A stretch of 64,000 nt of DNA from an uncultured Shimia sp. (GCA_937897325.1 CALCOY010000024.1:94901-158900); one strand, 5' to 3'; positions 7,478-17,688 are shown, numbered from the stretch's first letter. Notes: generated by a model not told the origin, from the sequence alone. Numbers and translations are program-made.

Positions 7478-9079
7478 ATGGCACATGTGGCCATTGATGA
7501 CCGCTTCCGGTCCTTGATCCAGGAACATGAACCCGTTCGGCAGATTGGCACGGGCTATATCTTCACCGAAGGTCCGCTTTGGCATCCGCTGGATCAGAGC
7601 CTGATCTTTTCGGATATGCCGGGCGACACACGGCGGCAATATGTGCCAGGGCAAGGCGTGCGGGAGATCGCGAAGCCTTCCAATAAGGGAAACGGCATGA
7701 CCTATGATGCCGACCTGAACCTGCTGATCTGCGAACATGGCACCTCTTCGGTGGTGCGTATGTGGCCAGATGGCACGCGCGAAGTCCTCGTGACGCATTT
7801 CGAGGGGCGCGAGTTGAATTCCCCCAACGACATCATCGTGCGGCGTGACGGGGCGATTTTCTTTACCGATCCAACCTATGGCCGGATGGAGCATTTTGGT
7901 GTGCCGCGTCCTACGCAGATGGGATTTCAAGGCGTCTACATGCTGCCGCCGGGACATCGGCTGGGGCAGGAGCCGGTGCTGGTGTCGGATCGATACATGT
8001 TCACCCAGCCTAATGGACTATGCCTCAGCCCATGCGAAAAGTTCATGTGGGTTAACGATACCGATCAGGCCAACGTCCGTATGTTCGACGTCGGCGCCGA
8101 CGGTATGCTGCGGAACGGACGTATCTTTGCCAGCGGCATCAAGGAGGAGCTGCGCAAGGGCGTGCCTGACGGGATGAAGGCGGACAAGGAAGGAAACATC
8201 TATGTAACCGCCCCTGGGGGCATCTGGGTTTATGATTTTCACGGCATCAAGCTTGGTGAAATCATCCTGCCGGAGATGGCCGCGAACCTGCATTGGGGCG
8301 ATGCGGACTGGAGCACGCTTTACATCTGCGCCGAGACATCCGTTTACAGCCTGCGCACCAAAACCCACGGTCGGGCAGAGGCCTTCATGACACCCAAAGC
8401 GCCGCCCGCTCCTCAGGTCACTGCAAAGCCTTCCGCATCAACACCTTCGCATATCCTGCAACTTCAGGATCAGATCGGACGGATCGACGGGCGCCGAACC
8501 GCCCTGATTCTGCAGGATCTTCAGAATGACGTGATGATCGATGGCGGCGCCTTTGCACAGACGGGCAGCCCGTTTCATGCGCGGACACAGAACGTTGTCG
8601 CCAATGCGCAGCGGCTTGCCAATGCGGCGCGAGCCAACGGCGTGATGGTCATTCATGTGTGGATGGTCTGTGAGCCAGGGCATCCGTTCTTGGCTCAGCA
8701 CGCAGATCTTATGAAGGGACTGAAGGGCGAAAACGCGTTGGTAAGGGGCACTTGGGGGGTTGAGCCTGCAAAAGGCCTTGAACCGCAATCGGGCGATCTG
8801 ATCGTTGAGAAAATGTCGATGAGTGCCTGGGAAACCTCGCGCCTGGAAAGCTATCTTCATCATGGGCAACGCGACACCATCATCAATTGCGGATCCTGGA
8901 CCAATATGAGCGTGGAGCACACGGCCCGCACCGGGGCCGACAAAGGCTTTCACATGATTGTGCCGGAAGACGCCTGTTCAACGATGAATGACGAATGGCA
9001 CCGCGCTTCGATAAACTACGCTATGCAGAATGTTGCTACGGTCACACATACGGACGCCGTCATTGCCGCACTGGTTTGA
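7478..9079 (+). CDS. SMP-30/gluconolactonase fused to isochorismatase-like domain lacking catalytic Cys
   Basis: A 533-aa two-domain protein. ATG at 7478 is preferred over GTG 7475 because AGGAG sits 6 nt upstream. Residues 1 to about 305 form an SMP-30/gluconolactonase beta propeller, with metal-ligand segments FTEGPLW, NSPNDI and PNGLCLSP. A Pro/Ala linker follows (about 305-335). Residues about 336-533 are an isochorismatase-like hydrolase: ILQDLQNDV carries the catalytic Asp and EKMSMSAW the Lys. The normal TN-x-C-VE-x-TAR motif reads TNMSVEHTAR, so Ser478 (codon 8909-8911) replaces the nucleophilic Cys. The fusion suggests two consecutive hydrolytic steps, or a regulatory second domain. 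Domain calls are firm; activity of the second domain is doubtful. Confidence 0.88.
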   Translation: MAHVAIDDRFRSLIQEHEPVRQIGTGYIFTEGPLWHPLDQSLIFSDMPGDTRRQYVPGQGVREIAKPSNKGNGMTYDADLNLLICEHGTSSVVRMWPDGTREVLVTHFEGRELNSPNDIIVRRDGAIFFTDPTYGRMEHFGVPRPTQMGFQGVYMLPPGHRLGQEPVLVSDRYMFTQPNGLCLSPCEKFMWVNDTDQANVRMFDVGADGMLRNGRIFASGIKEELRKGVPDGMKADKEGNIYVTAPGGIWVYDFHGIKLGEIILPEMAANLHWGDADWSTLYICAETSVYSLRTKTHGRAEAFMTPKAPPAPQVTAKPSASTPSHILQLQDQIGRIDGRRTALILQDLQNDVMIDGGAFAQTGSPFHARTQNVVANAQRLANAARANGVMVIHVWMVCEPGHPFLAQHADLMKGLKGENALVRGTWGVEPAKGLEPQSGDLIVEKMSMSAWETSRLESYLHHGQRDTIINCGSWTNMSVEHTARTGADKGFHMIVPEDACSTMNDEWHRASINYAMQNVATVTHTDAVIAALV

Positions 9080-9166
9080 GGAGGGAAGGCCCGCTCGGAG
9101 CGGATCGTCCCTATCGGTGCCTTTGAATGCGTGCCCGGCTCATGCACCTAAAGGGCCAGGGTCGTG

Positions 9167-10717
9167 TCAAAACAGCAGGTCAGGTAGCCACGTTGCCAGA
9201 GAAGGCATCGCCCAGACAAGAAAGATACCGATGGCCTGCAGGCCTATGAATGGCGTGACACCGCGATAAATGTGCGGCGTTGAGATTTCCTTGGGCGCCG
9301 CGGCGCGCAGATAAAATAGTGAAAATCCAAATGGTGGTGTCAGGAAACTGGTCTGCAGGTTGATTGCCAGCAGCACGCCCAGCCAAATGGGCTCATGCCC
9401 CATGAGCATCAGGGTTGGCGCAACGAGGGGAAGCACGATCACCGAGATCTCTACAAAATCGAGAAAGAACCCCAGAACGAAGACGAACAGCATCACGAAG
9501 GCAAGGGCCCCAGTCGGGCCGCCTGGCAGGTCTTCAAGCAGACGCGCGACACGCTCTTCCCCGCCCAGACCGATGAAGACCAGCGAAAAGAAACCTGCTG
9601 CAAGGATCGTGGCAAAGATCATTGCCGTCATGGTCAGAGTTGAATTCAGCGCATCATGGATAATCCTTTCGCGAACCGAAGCCCGCAGCGCGAGGCAGAC
9701 GGCGGCAAGACCGACAAGCGTGAGGAACATGTATAGAATTCCGAGCAGCCATTCCGCCACGCCGTTGTCGCTGCGCTGCAGCCGCACCGGATAGATGTTG
9801 GCCAATAGCCCAAGTACGATCAGTGCCACGGCGCCGGTCAGTATCAGTCTTGGATTCAGGCCGGTCTTGCGCCCCGCCATCAGCAGCGCACCGATGGCCC
9901 CGACGGATGCCGCCTCGGTCGGGGTGGCCACGCCGCCGAGGATGGCCCCCAGCACAGCGAAGATCAGCAGAATCGGAGGAATGATCGCCACCATCACCTC
10001 GCGCCGGTCCGGCTTGGTCATGTGGTTGCCAGCGGGTGGCATGTCCTGTGGGCGCAAGGTGCCGACGATCAGGATGTAAAGCAGGTAAATGGTGACCAGA
10101 AGCAGCCCAGGTAGCATGGCAGCAGCGAAGAATTGCCCGACGGACAGTGCCTCGACCGAGAACTTGCCCTGTTCATACTGCGCCTGCTGATAGGCATTTG
10201 ACATAACGTCGGCCAGAATGATCAGGAGGGTCGAAGGCGGAATGATCTGTCCAAGTGTACCAGCGGTGCACACAATGCCGGATGCGACCGATGGATTATA
10301 CCCCGCGCGCAGCATCGCGGGCAGGGCGATCATCCCCATGGCGACGACGGTCGCCCCGACAATGCCGGTGGAGGCGGCCAGCAAAGCGCCCACCAAAACG
10401 ACGGAGATGCCCAGCCCTCCGCGCAATTGGCCGAAGCTGCGCCCCATCGTGTCGAGCAAATCTTCAGCGATCTTGCTCCGCTCCAGAATGGCCCCCATCA
10501 GGACAAAGACCGGAATGGCGATCAAAACGGTGTTGCTGATCAAACCAAAGGCGCGCTGCCCGAGCGCGCCGAGAAGCGAAACGTCCATGACGCCGAGCGC
10601 CCAACCGAGATAGGCAAAGGCCACTGCAACACCTGCGATGCTGAAAGATACGGGAAACCCGGACAGGACGGCTAGCATCAGGGCACCGAACATCATGAGG
10701 TCCAGATACTCGGTCAC
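9167..10717 (-). CDS. TRAP transporter large permease (DctM family)
   Basis: A 516-aa, strongly hydrophobic protein with the multi-helix DctM architecture of TRAP transporters, which use an ion gradient to import organic acids and related solutes. Typical stretches include SGFPVSFSIAG, SNTVLIAIPVFVLMG, CTAGTLGQIIPPST and a late LQTSFLTPPFGFSLFY. The start at 10717 overlaps the stop of the small permease gene by 4 bp. It is the last gene of a leftward run that begins with the hut genes and is convergent with the molybdenum hydroxylase operon. Substrate is probably linked to histidine catabolism (inference from operon position). Confidence 0.93.
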   Translation of the reverse strand: MTEYLDLMMFGALMLAVLSGFPVSFSIAGVAVAFAYLGWALGVMDVSLLGALGQRAFGLISNTVLIAIPVFVLMGAILERSKIAEDLLDTMGRSFGQLRGGLGISVVLVGALLAASTGIVGATVVAMGMIALPAMLRAGYNPSVASGIVCTAGTLGQIIPPSTLLIILADVMSNAYQQAQYEQGKFSVEALSVGQFFAAAMLPGLLLVTIYLLYILIVGTLRPQDMPPAGNHMTKPDRREVMVAIIPPILLIFAVLGAILGGVATPTEAASVGAIGALLMAGRKTGLNPRLILTGAVALIVLGLLANIYPVRLQRSDNGVAEWLLGILYMFLTLVGLAAVCLALRASVRERIIHDALNSTLTMTAMIFATILAAGFFSLVFIGLGGEERVARLLEDLPGGPTGALAFVMLFVFVLGFFLDFVEISVIVLPLVAPTLMLMGHEPIWLGVLLAINLQTSFLTPPFGFSLFYLRAAAPKEISTPHIYRGVTPFIGLQAIGIFLVWAMPSLATWLPDLLF

Positions 10718-11211
10718 GTGCGCGCCTTCTTATGTAAGAGGCGCACAAGGAGCGAAAAGGATTGAAGCAGGATCAGGATGCAGAAGGCCGGGATCAGGGA
10801 TTTGAGCAGGAACACGGCCTCGATACCGCCGACCGATATGGGTCCCTCCAGGATCTTCCACGAATTGCGTACCGACGGCCACGACCAGTAGAGCAGGGCA
10901 GACATCGAAGGGATCAACAGGAACAGGTGTCCGAAGATATCGATGCGGCGACGGGCGCGGTTGCCGAGCCTGGCGTAAAACACATCTACCCGCACATGTT
11001 TGTCGACAAGAAGGGTGAAACCCGCACCCAACATGAAAAGCGTCGCATGCATGTACAGAACGCTTTCCTGCGCGGCAATGGAGTTGAACCCAAAGACATA
11101 TCGCCCGATCACAATGCAGAATTGAACAAGAACCATCAAAAGCGCCAACCAGCGTATCGTTTTGGCTACGGCGCCGTTCATCCTGTCGATGGCGCAGGCC
11201 AAATTCAGCAT
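10714..11211 (-). CDS. TRAP transporter small permease (DctQ family)
   Basis: A 165-aa membrane protein with four predicted transmembrane segments, as expected for DctQ. Characteristic features are IVIGRYVFGFNSIAAQESV and LLVDKHVRVDVFY. The long C-terminal hydrophobic segment ends in a basic tail (HKKART). It sits between the binding protein and the large permease, with a 4-bp overlap with the latter. It forms the membrane complex with DctM. Confidence 0.9.
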   Translation of the reverse strand: MLNLACAIDRMNGAVAKTIRWLALLMVLVQFCIVIGRYVFGFNSIAAQESVLYMHATLFMLGAGFTLLVDKHVRVDVFYARLGNRARRRIDIFGHLFLLIPSMSALLYWSWPSVRNSWKILEGPISVGGIEAVFLLKSLIPAFCILILLQSFSLLVRLLHKKART

Positions 11212-11271
11212 GATGCTTCCTGTCGCATTTGGTTGCCAGTGCGCGACGCAAGATCGCGCACCGTTTGATGC

Positions 11272-12357
11272 TTAATAGCCGAGAGCACCGGCGCGTGCAT
11301 TCATCTGCCCGTTGTCGGCATAGGTCATGTAGCCACCAACCAGATCGCGGTAGGCGAGGAAGCTTTCGGCGATGCGGCGCACCAGCTCATCTTCGTCGGC
11401 ACGATATTCTTCCATGATCTCACCGGCTGCAGTCCCCATGGTCGCGATCACATCGTCCGGCAGTTTGTGTACCTGAACATTGTGTTCTTCGATCAGTGTC
11501 TTCAGCGATTGTGCGTGCTTGGTCATGTATTCGGTCCAGACCGGATTGTAGAGGCCGTTGCAGGCCTGCGTGATGACCTCCTTGAGGTCATCCGGAAGAT
11601 CTCCGTACACCTCCGCGTTCACGCCGCATTCCTCTGCCGAAGATGGCTCACCCACACCCGGCCAATAGTAGTGCGGAGCAACCTGGAAGTAGCCAAGTGC
11701 GGAATCGGTCCATGGCCCGATGAATTCGCCTGCATCGAGCGCCCCGGTTTGCAGCGCCTGAAACATTGCCGGGCCGCTCATCGCCTCTGCCGCCATGCCA
11801 AGCTTGGACGCCATCTGCGAGGCTATGCCTGTGGTGCGGAATTTCAGCCCCTTCAGATCCTCGGCCGAGTTGATTTCGGTCTTGAACCAGCCAGCCCATT
11901 GCGGGCCCGAATTGCCACACAGAAACGGTTTGATGCCAAAGCGGCTGTACATTTCATCATAGAGCGCTTGACCCCCGCCATGATACATCCAGCCGAATTG
12001 CTCATCCGCGCGCAATCCGAAAGGCTGGGAACCAAAGAGCAAAATGCCCTTGGACTTGGAGCCCCAATAGGCCGGAACAGCGTGGTAGAGCTCTGCCGTG
12101 CCCTCCGAGACCGCGTCAAATACGCCGTTGCCCGGGACGATCTCGCCGGCGGCGTAGAGCGTTACGTTGATCCGTCCGCCCGACAATGTGGTGATCCGGT
12201 CCGCCAGCGTTTGCGCGGCGACACCCGGGCCGGGCAGGTTTTTCGGCCAAGCCGAGACCAGCTTCCAGTTACGCACATCCTGGGCAATTGCCGGGGCAGC
12301 GAGCGTGGTTGCGGCTGTACCGATGGCGCTGGCTTTCAGGAATTTCCGTCTCTCCAT
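11272..12357 (-). CDS. TRAP transporter substrate-binding protein (DctP family)
   Basis: A 361-aa periplasmic binding protein. ATG at 12357 is chosen because AAGGAG lies 7 nt upstream and it places a twin-arginine signal (MERRKFLKASAIG then AAPAIAQ) at the N-terminus. DctP/SmoM-type features include KFRTTGIASQMASKLG, the region that contacts the ligand carboxylate in this family, and GALDAGEFIGPW. The gene begins 81 bp after hutU on the same strand, with only a short GC hairpin (12406-12424) between them. It is therefore likely co-transcribed with the hut genes and may bind histidine, urocanate or a related imidazole acid. Confidence 0.9.
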   Translation of the reverse strand: MERRKFLKASAIGTAATTLAAPAIAQDVRNWKLVSAWPKNLPGPGVAAQTLADRITTLSGGRINVTLYAAGEIVPGNGVFDAVSEGTAELYHAVPAYWGSKSKGILLFGSQPFGLRADEQFGWMYHGGGQALYDEMYSRFGIKPFLCGNSGPQWAGWFKTEINSAEDLKGLKFRTTGIASQMASKLGMAAEAMSGPAMFQALQTGALDAGEFIGPWTDSALGYFQVAPHYYWPGVGEPSSAEECGVNAEVYGDLPDDLKEVITQACNGLYNPVWTEYMTKHAQSLKTLIEEHNVQVHKLPDDVIATMGTAAGEIMEEYRADEDELVRRIAESFLAYRDLVGGYMTYADNGQMNARAGALGY

Positions 12358-12438
12358 CTTTCGTCTCCTTGTGGACAAGTTTGCTTGTGTCGGGTGATGT
12401 GTGGTCGACCGTCTTGCGCGGTCGTTTACTTGAACAGG

Positions 12439-14109
12439 TCAGCTGAGGATGCGCGGCAGGCGCAGCCCGTGGTCGCGTGCGCAATCCAGCGCATCCTCAT
12501 AACCGGCATCGGCGTGGCGCCAGACACCGCTGGCGGGATCGTTCCACAAGACGCGCTCCAGCCGTTTGGCGGCTTCGGGGGTGCCGTCTGCGCAGATCAC
12601 GACGCCCGCATGCTGGCTGAACCCCATGCCGACCCCGCCGCCGTGATGGAGGCTGACCCATGTCGCCCCGGACGCCGTATTGACCAGCGCATTCAGCAGC
12701 GGCCAGTCTGACACCGCGTCCGAGCCGTCTTTCATGGCTTCGGTTTCACGGTTGGGCGATGCAACCGAACCGCTGTCGAGATGATCGCGTCCGATCACCA
12801 CTGGGGCTTTCAGTTCGCCGCTGGCGACCATTTCGTTGAAGGCAAGGCCCGCGCGATGCCGGTCTCCGAGTCCGATCCAGCAAATGCGAGCGGGCAGCCC
12901 CTGAAACGAAATCCTTTCGCGCGCCATGTCGAGCCAGTTGTGAAGATGTGCGTTGTCGGGAAAGAGCGCCTTCATCTTGGCATCGGTCTTGTAAATGTCT
13001 TCCGGATCCCCGGACAGAGCCGCCCAACGGAAGGGGCCGATACCCCGGCAAAACAATGGTCTGATGTAGGCTGGCACGAAACCCGGGAAGGCAAAGGCGT
13101 TTTCCAGTCCTTCTTCAAGAGCGACTTGGCGGATGTTGTTGCCGTAGTCGAGCGTCGGCACACCGGCATTCCAGAAATCAACCATCGCAGCGACATGGGT
13201 TTTCATACTGGCTCGCGCGGCCTTTTCGACCGCTTTCGGGTCGCTTTCGCGTTTCACTCGCCATTCGCCCATACTCCAACCCTGGGGCAAATAGCCATTG
13301 GTCGGATCATGTGCGCTGGTCTGGTCTGTGACGATGTCAGGGCGGATGCCGCGCCGATACAGTTCGGGAAAGACATCGGCGGCGTTGCCCAAAAGCCCGA
13401 CGGATTTCGCCTCTCCGGCCTTGGTCCAGCGATTGATCAGTTCCAGCGCCGCGTCCAGCGTATCTACGCGTTCGTCGACGTAGCGCGTGCGCAACCGAAA
13501 ATCGATGCTGTCAGGATTGCACTCGACAGCGAGGCAGCATGCGCCCGCCATCACTGCGGCCAGCGGCTGCGCGCCACCCATCCCGCCAAGCCCGCCGGTC
13601 AGGATCCATCTGCCCGTCAGATCACCGCCATAATGCTGGCGACCTGCTTCCGCGAAGGTTTCATAGGTGCCTTGGACAATCCCCTGTGATCCGATGTAGA
13701 TCCAGGAGCCCGCCGTCATTTGGCCATACATGGCCAGACCTTTCTTATCCAATTCGTTGAAATGATCCCACGTGGCCCAATGCGGGACGAGGTTGGAGTT
13801 GGCGATCAGGACGCGCGGAGCATCTGGATGGGTCTTAATGATGGCGATCGGTTTGCCGGACTGGACAACCAGTGTCTCGTCGGCATCCAGATCCTTCAGG
13901 CTTGCGACGATCGTGTCGAAGTCTTTCCAAGTTCGCGCCGCGCGTCCGATCCCGCCATAGACCACCAGTTCGTGGGGGTTTTCGGCGACGTCCGGGTGGA
14001 GGTTGTTCATCAGCATCCGAAGCGGTGCCTCGGTTAGCCAGCTTTTGGCATTCAGCTCTGGTCCGGTCGGTGGATAGACATCGCGGACATTCTTGCCGGA
14101 ATCGCTCAT
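12439..14109 (-). CDS. hutU: Urocanate hydratase
   Basis: A 556-aa urocanase, which converts urocanate to imidazolonepropionate using tightly bound NAD+. ATG at 14109 is used: GGAGG lies just upstream, giving [16 protein letters not shown]. Family signatures include [32 protein letters not shown] for NAD binding, and ICWIGLGDR with the catalytic-region Cys. The length is typical. It overlaps hutG by 4 bp and is followed by the TRAP genes. Confidence 0.97.
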   Translation of the reverse strand: MSDSGKNVRDVYPPTGPELNAKSWLTEAPLRMLMNNLHPDVAENPHELVVYGGIGRAARTWKDFDTIVASLKDLDADETLVVQSGKPIAIIKTHPDAPRVLIANSNLVPHWATWDHFNELDKKGLAMYGQMTAGSWIYIGSQGIVQGTYETFAEAGRQHYGGDLTGRWILTGGLGGMGGAQPLAAVMAGACCLAVECNPDSIDFRLRTRYVDERVDTLDAALELINRWTKAGEAKSVGLLGNAADVFPELYRRGIRPDIVTDQTSAHDPTNGYLPQGWSMGEWRVKRESDPKAVEKAARASMKTHVAAMVDFWNAGVPTLDYGNNIRQVALEEGLENAFAFPGFVPAYIRPLFCRGIGPFRWAALSGDPEDIYKTDAKMKALFPDNAHLHNWLDMARERISFQGLPARICWIGLGDRHRAGLAFNEMVASGELKAPVVIGRDHLDSGSVASPNRETEAMKDGSDAVSDWPLLNALVNTASGATWVSLHHGGGVGMGFSQHAGVVICADGTPEAAKRLERVLWNDPASGVWRHADAGYEDALDCARDHGLRLPRILS

Positions 14110-14888
14110 ATAGGCCTCCAGTCTAAGAGTGTTTGGAGAATGGTTTTGAGATGGACGCGCGTTCTGTCCGCGCGGGCATCCAGGAAGGTCCAAGGGGGCT
14201 GCTCAAGCATGTATGTCGATTGCGCCAGTTCCATCTGGATCGCATGCAAGCCTGCGGACGGGCACCCATAGTTCCGCGTGGTCCAGCCACCCTTGAAGCG
14301 GCCGTTCAGAACAGTCGAAAAGCCTTCTGCTTCGCGACAAACTTCATGCACTTGGCGCTCAAGATCCGGGGCGCAGGTGGTCCCTGAATCTGTGCCGATA
14401 TTGAAGTCGGGCAGCGTGCCGTCAAAGAGGTAAGGGATCACCGAGCGGATCGAATGACAATCGTATAGCATCGCAAAACCATGTATCGCCTTCACCCGCT
14501 GAAGCTCTGCCGCGAGGGCAGCATGGTAGGGGGCGTGATACGTCTCGCGGCGACGCGCCACCTCGTTGGCATCCGGGATCTGTCCGTCCAGATAGATTGG
14601 CAGGCCATCGAAATCGGTCAAAGGACAAAGATCGGTGGTGTTCTGACCAGGATAAAGACTGTCACCGGACGGGTCGCGATTGACGTCTATGACATAGCGG
14701 TGGACCGGAGTTCGGACGCACGTCACCTCAGAGCAAAGCGGCGCGTACAAATGATCAATGTGCCAATCGGTATCAGCCATGGCGCGCCCGGTCTCGTTCA
14801 GGCGCAGAAGACAATCTTCCGGGATACTCGTTCCCGAATGCGGCAAACCCAAAATAAGGGGGCTATCGCCGCGTGTGATTTCGATCAG
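14106..14888 (-). CDS. hutG: N-formylglutamate deformylase
   Basis: This enzyme hydrolyses N-formylglutamate to glutamate and formate, the last step of the five-step histidine route. Motifs include [25 protein letters not shown] and [11 protein letters not shown]. No ATG, GTG or TTG exists at the expected N-terminus. The conserved opening [17 protein letters not shown] is in frame but preceded only by a CTG at 14888, just 3 nt downstream of the hutH stop codon. A TTG at 14852 is the first ordinary start but would cut off about 12 conserved residues. The CTG start is an inference; the TTG is the alternative (747 nt). Confidence 0.9.
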   Translation of the reverse strand: MIEITRGDSPLILGLPHSGTSIPEDCLLRLNETGRAMADTDWHIDHLYAPLCSEVTCVRTPVHRYVIDVNRDPSGDSLYPGQNTTDLCPLTDFDGLPIYLDGQIPDANEVARRRETYHAPYHAALAAELQRVKAIHGFAMLYDCHSIRSVIPYLFDGTLPDFNIGTDSGTTCAPDLERQVHEVCREAEGFSTVLNGRFKGGWTTRNYGCPSAGLHAIQMELAQSTYMLEQPPWTFLDARADRTRVHLKTILQTLLDWRPI

Positions 14889-14890
14889 GC

Positions 14891-16417
14891 CTATAGCGAC
14901 AGCTCCAGATTTGCGGCCGCAGCGAGACTGTCATCAGAAATGCAATCGGCAGCGGCCTTGAGATCATCGGCCAGGTAGCGGTCTTGCTGAAGGCGAGGGA
15001 CAGACTGGCGCAGGCATGACATCACGCTTCGCAGGGGTGCGGAGGTTGACATCGGGGCGCGTTGTTCGATGCCTTGCGCGGCACACATCGCTTCGACCCC
15101 GAGAATGACGTTCAGGTTGGCGGTCATCCGGGACAGTCGCCTGGCGCCGTGGGCAGCCATGCTGACGTGGTCTTCCTGATTGGCCGATGTGGGTGTGCTG
15201 TCGGTCGAGCACGGGTTTGCCAGATGTTTGTTTTCGCTCATCAAGGCGGCGGTTGTGACCTCGGCAATCATGAGGCCAGAGTTCAGCCCGGGTTCAGGTG
15301 TCAGAAAAGGGGGGAGGTCGAAAGACAGGGTGGGATCAACCATCAGCGCAACGCGGCGTTGCGCGATTGCGCCGATCTCGGCGATCGCCATGGCGATCTG
15401 GTCTGCGCAAAAGGCGACGGGTTCCGCGTGAAAGTTGCCGCCTGACAGGATGTCGCCAGTTTCAACAATGACCAGTGGATTGTCTGTTACGGCATTGGCT
15501 TCGATTTCCAGCGTGTGGCCCGCAAAACGCAGCAGATCAATCGCCGCGCCGGTCACCTGCGGTTGGCAGCGGATGCAATAGGGATCCTGAACGCGTGTGT
15601 CACCATCCCTGTGGCTCTCGCGGATTTCGCTGCCGCGCAAAAGCTGAGCCATAGCTGTCGCCACGTCTATCTGGCCTTGATGTCCGCGCAGGTTGTGGAT
15701 GGCCGGATTGAGCGGTGCGGTCGAGCCCATGATCGCATCGGTCGCCAATGCGGATGTGATGACCGCCCCCCGCACGGCCCTCCAGGCACTGAACAGACCC
15801 TGGAGCGCGCAGGCGGTCGAAAACTGTGTGCCGTTGATCAGCGCGAGCCCTTCCTTGGGCCCCAGTACCACCGGTGTCAGACCCGCGGCCGTCAAGGCCC
15901 CGGCCCCCGACATCTTTTGGCCTTCGAAGGTTGCCTCGCCCTCGCCGATCATCACGGCGGCCATATGGGCCAGGGGCGCCAGATCGCCCGATGCTCCAAC
16001 CGAGCCTTGGACCGGGATCATCGGCAGGACATCACGCGCCAACATGGCTTCGATCAAGGCACAGATCTCCCAACGCACACCGGAGGCGCCGCGCCCGAGA
16101 GACAATAGCTTTAACGCCATCATGAGGCGCACGGTCGCGGGCTCCAAGGGGCTGCCCACGCCACAGCAATGCGACAGAATTAGGTTGCGTTGCAGGGTCG
16201 CGGTGTCTTCAGGCGCGATCCGGACTGAAGCCAGCTTTCCAAAGCCCGTATTGACGCCATAGACCGGCTCATCACCCTTGGCGGCCGCCGCAATGAGGCT
16301 GGCAGAAGCATCAACGGCCTTTCGTGCAGCTGCGTCGAGCGTTATTAGCTGGTCCGACCGCCAAATTGCTTCCAGTTGCACAAGTTCTGTCGCGCCGGGC
16401 ATCAATTTTAGGCTCAT
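14891..16417 (-). CDS. hutH: Histidine ammonia-lyase
   Basis: A 508-aa histidase, which removes ammonia from L-histidine to give urocanate. The Ala-Ser-Gly triad that forms the MIO electrophile is at residues 142-144 in [25 protein letters not shown] near the N-terminus and [13 protein letters not shown] near the C-terminus are also family hallmarks. It overlaps hutI by 4 bp (start 16417, hutI stop 16414). It is the first catabolic step of the pathway encoded here. Confidence 0.97.
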   Translation of the reverse strand: MSLKLMPGATELVQLEAIWRSDQLITLDAAARKAVDASASLIAAAAKGDEPVYGVNTGFGKLASVRIAPEDTATLQRNLILSHCCGVGSPLEPATVRLMMALKLLSLGRGASGVRWEICALIEAMLARDVLPMIPVQGSVGASGDLAPLAHMAAVMIGEGEATFEGQKMSGAGALTAAGLTPVVLGPKEGLALINGTQFSTACALQGLFSAWRAVRGAVITSALATDAIMGSTAPLNPAIHNLRGHQGQIDVATAMAQLLRGSEIRESHRDGDTRVQDPYCIRCQPQVTGAAIDLLRFAGHTLEIEANAVTDNPLVIVETGDILSGGNFHAEPVAFCADQIAMAIAEIGAIAQRRVALMVDPTLSFDLPPFLTPEPGLNSGLMIAEVTTAALMSENKHLANPCSTDSTPTSANQEDHVSMAAHGARRLSRMTANLNVILGVEAMCAAQGIEQRAPMSTSAPLRSVMSCLRQSVPRLQQDRYLADDLKAAADCISDDSLAAAANLELSL

Positions 16418-17616
16418 TCATGCCCCCCGAAGATGCGGCGATGCAACGGGTTGATCCCTATACCATAAGACAGCTGTGCCGGGTCGGTCACATCCCATAT
16501 TGCCAGATCAGCTCGCATGCCGGGGGCGATCACACCGCAATCTGTAAGTGCCAGAGCCCGTGCAGCATGGCACGTGGTGCCGGCCAATGCTTCAGCAGGC
16601 GTCATGCGGAACAAGGTACAAGCCATGTTCATCGCCAATAGCAATGAGCCCAAGGGCGATGACCCTGGATTCCAGTCGGTGGCCACGGCCATCGAAACAC
16701 CGTGATCCCGGAAGGCCTGGATCGGCGGCGTCTGCTTTTCGTGAAGCGTGTAGAATGCGCCTGGGAGCAGAACCGCGACCGTTCCAGAAGCGGCGAGCGC
16801 GGCCGCATCTGCATGGGTCGCGTATTCGACGTGGTCGGCGGATAAGGCACCGTATTGAGCGGCCAGGGCCGTGCCGCCCGCATGGCTTAGCTGCTCGGCG
16901 TGCAGTTTGACCGGGAGCCCAAGGGCTTGCGCCATATCAAAGACCCGACCGATCTGTGCGGTGTTGAACGCGATCCTCTCGCAAAATCCATCGACCGCGT
17001 CGACGAGGTTTTCTGCATGCGCGGCCTCAAGAGCGGGTAGGCAGACATGGTTGATGTAGTCGTCTGCATCTGACCCCTCAGGGACAGCATGCGCCCCCAG
17101 ATAGCTTGTCACCACCCGGATCGGGCGGCGCTGCTCGACGGCTCGCGCGACCCGCAGCATTTTCAGCTCAGTTTCGACATCAAGGCCGTAGCCTGATTTG
17201 ACCTCGACTGCCGCAACACCTTGCGAGATCAAAACATCAGCACGCGCCAGTGCAGCTGCCAACAGATCAGCTTCGCTGGCCGCGCGTGTTTCTTCTACCG
17301 TTGAAGCGATGCCGCCACCGGCGCGCGCAATTTCTTCGTATCGCGCCCCGTTGAGTCGCATCTCAAACTCCCGGGCACGGTTTCCGCCGTGGATGATGTG
17401 CGTGTGGCAATCGATAAGTGCGGGTGTGATCAGTCGGCCCGTGTCATCATGCCTTTCCAGACCAGAATATGCTGCCGGCAGATCCGTCGCCGGACCGACC
17501 CAACGGACTTTGTCGTCTTCAACGGCCAGCGCCGCATCTTCGATAAGACCGTAGCCTTCAGCGCCCTCTGCCATGGTGGCGACGGTTGCTCCGGAAGTGA
17601 TGTAGCTCTGCGCCAT
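16414..17616 (-). CDS. hutI: Imidazolonepropionase
   Basis: A 400-aa amidohydrolase that opens imidazolonepropionate to formimidoylglutamate. ATG at 17616 is preferred over TTG 17622 because AAGG lies 6 nt upstream. The metal motif [12 protein letters not shown] is complete, and [12 protein letters not shown] and [10 protein letters not shown] carry further metal and catalytic residues. It is the first gene of the leftward hut transcript. Its promoter region holds the inverted repeat at 17648-17669. Confidence 0.96.
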   Translation of the reverse strand: MAQSYITSGATVATMAEGAEGYGLIEDAALAVEDDKVRWVGPATDLPAAYSGLERHDDTGRLITPALIDCHTHIIHGGNRAREFEMRLNGARYEEIARAGGGIASTVEETRAASEADLLAAALARADVLISQGVAAVEVKSGYGLDVETELKMLRVARAVEQRRPIRVVTSYLGAHAVPEGSDADDYINHVCLPALEAAHAENLVDAVDGFCERIAFNTAQIGRVFDMAQALGLPVKLHAEQLSHAGGTALAAQYGALSADHVEYATHADAAALAASGTVAVLLPGAFYTLHEKQTPPIQAFRDHGVSMAVATDWNPGSSPLGSLLLAMNMACTLFRMTPAEALAGTTCHAARALALTDCGVIAPGMRADLAIWDVTDPAQLSYGIGINPLHRRIFGGHE

Positions 17617-17647
17617 CGGCAACCTTGAAAATAGATCCTGCCTAAAG

Positions 17648-17669
17648 TTATTATGTCACTACATAATAA
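17648..17669. promoter_or_regulatory. Probable HutC operator in the divergent hut promoter
   Basis: A perfect inverted repeat with 9-bp arms (TTATTATGT and ACATAATAA) around a 4-bp spacer (CACT). It lies in the 72 bp between hutI and hutF, which are transcribed away from each other. GntR/HutC-family repressors bind palindromes of this size. The regulator gene hutC is the second gene of the rightward transcript, which would give autoregulation and joint control of both arms, normally relieved by urocanate (family knowledge). Confidence 0.75.
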
Positions 17670-17688
17670 TGTCAACGGAGGGCGTGAC

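Noticed and set aside
12406..12424. Hairpin CGACCG/CGGTCG between hutU and dctP
   Set aside because: Only 6 bp with no U-tract, so I do not call it a terminator; it does not argue strongly against co-transcription.
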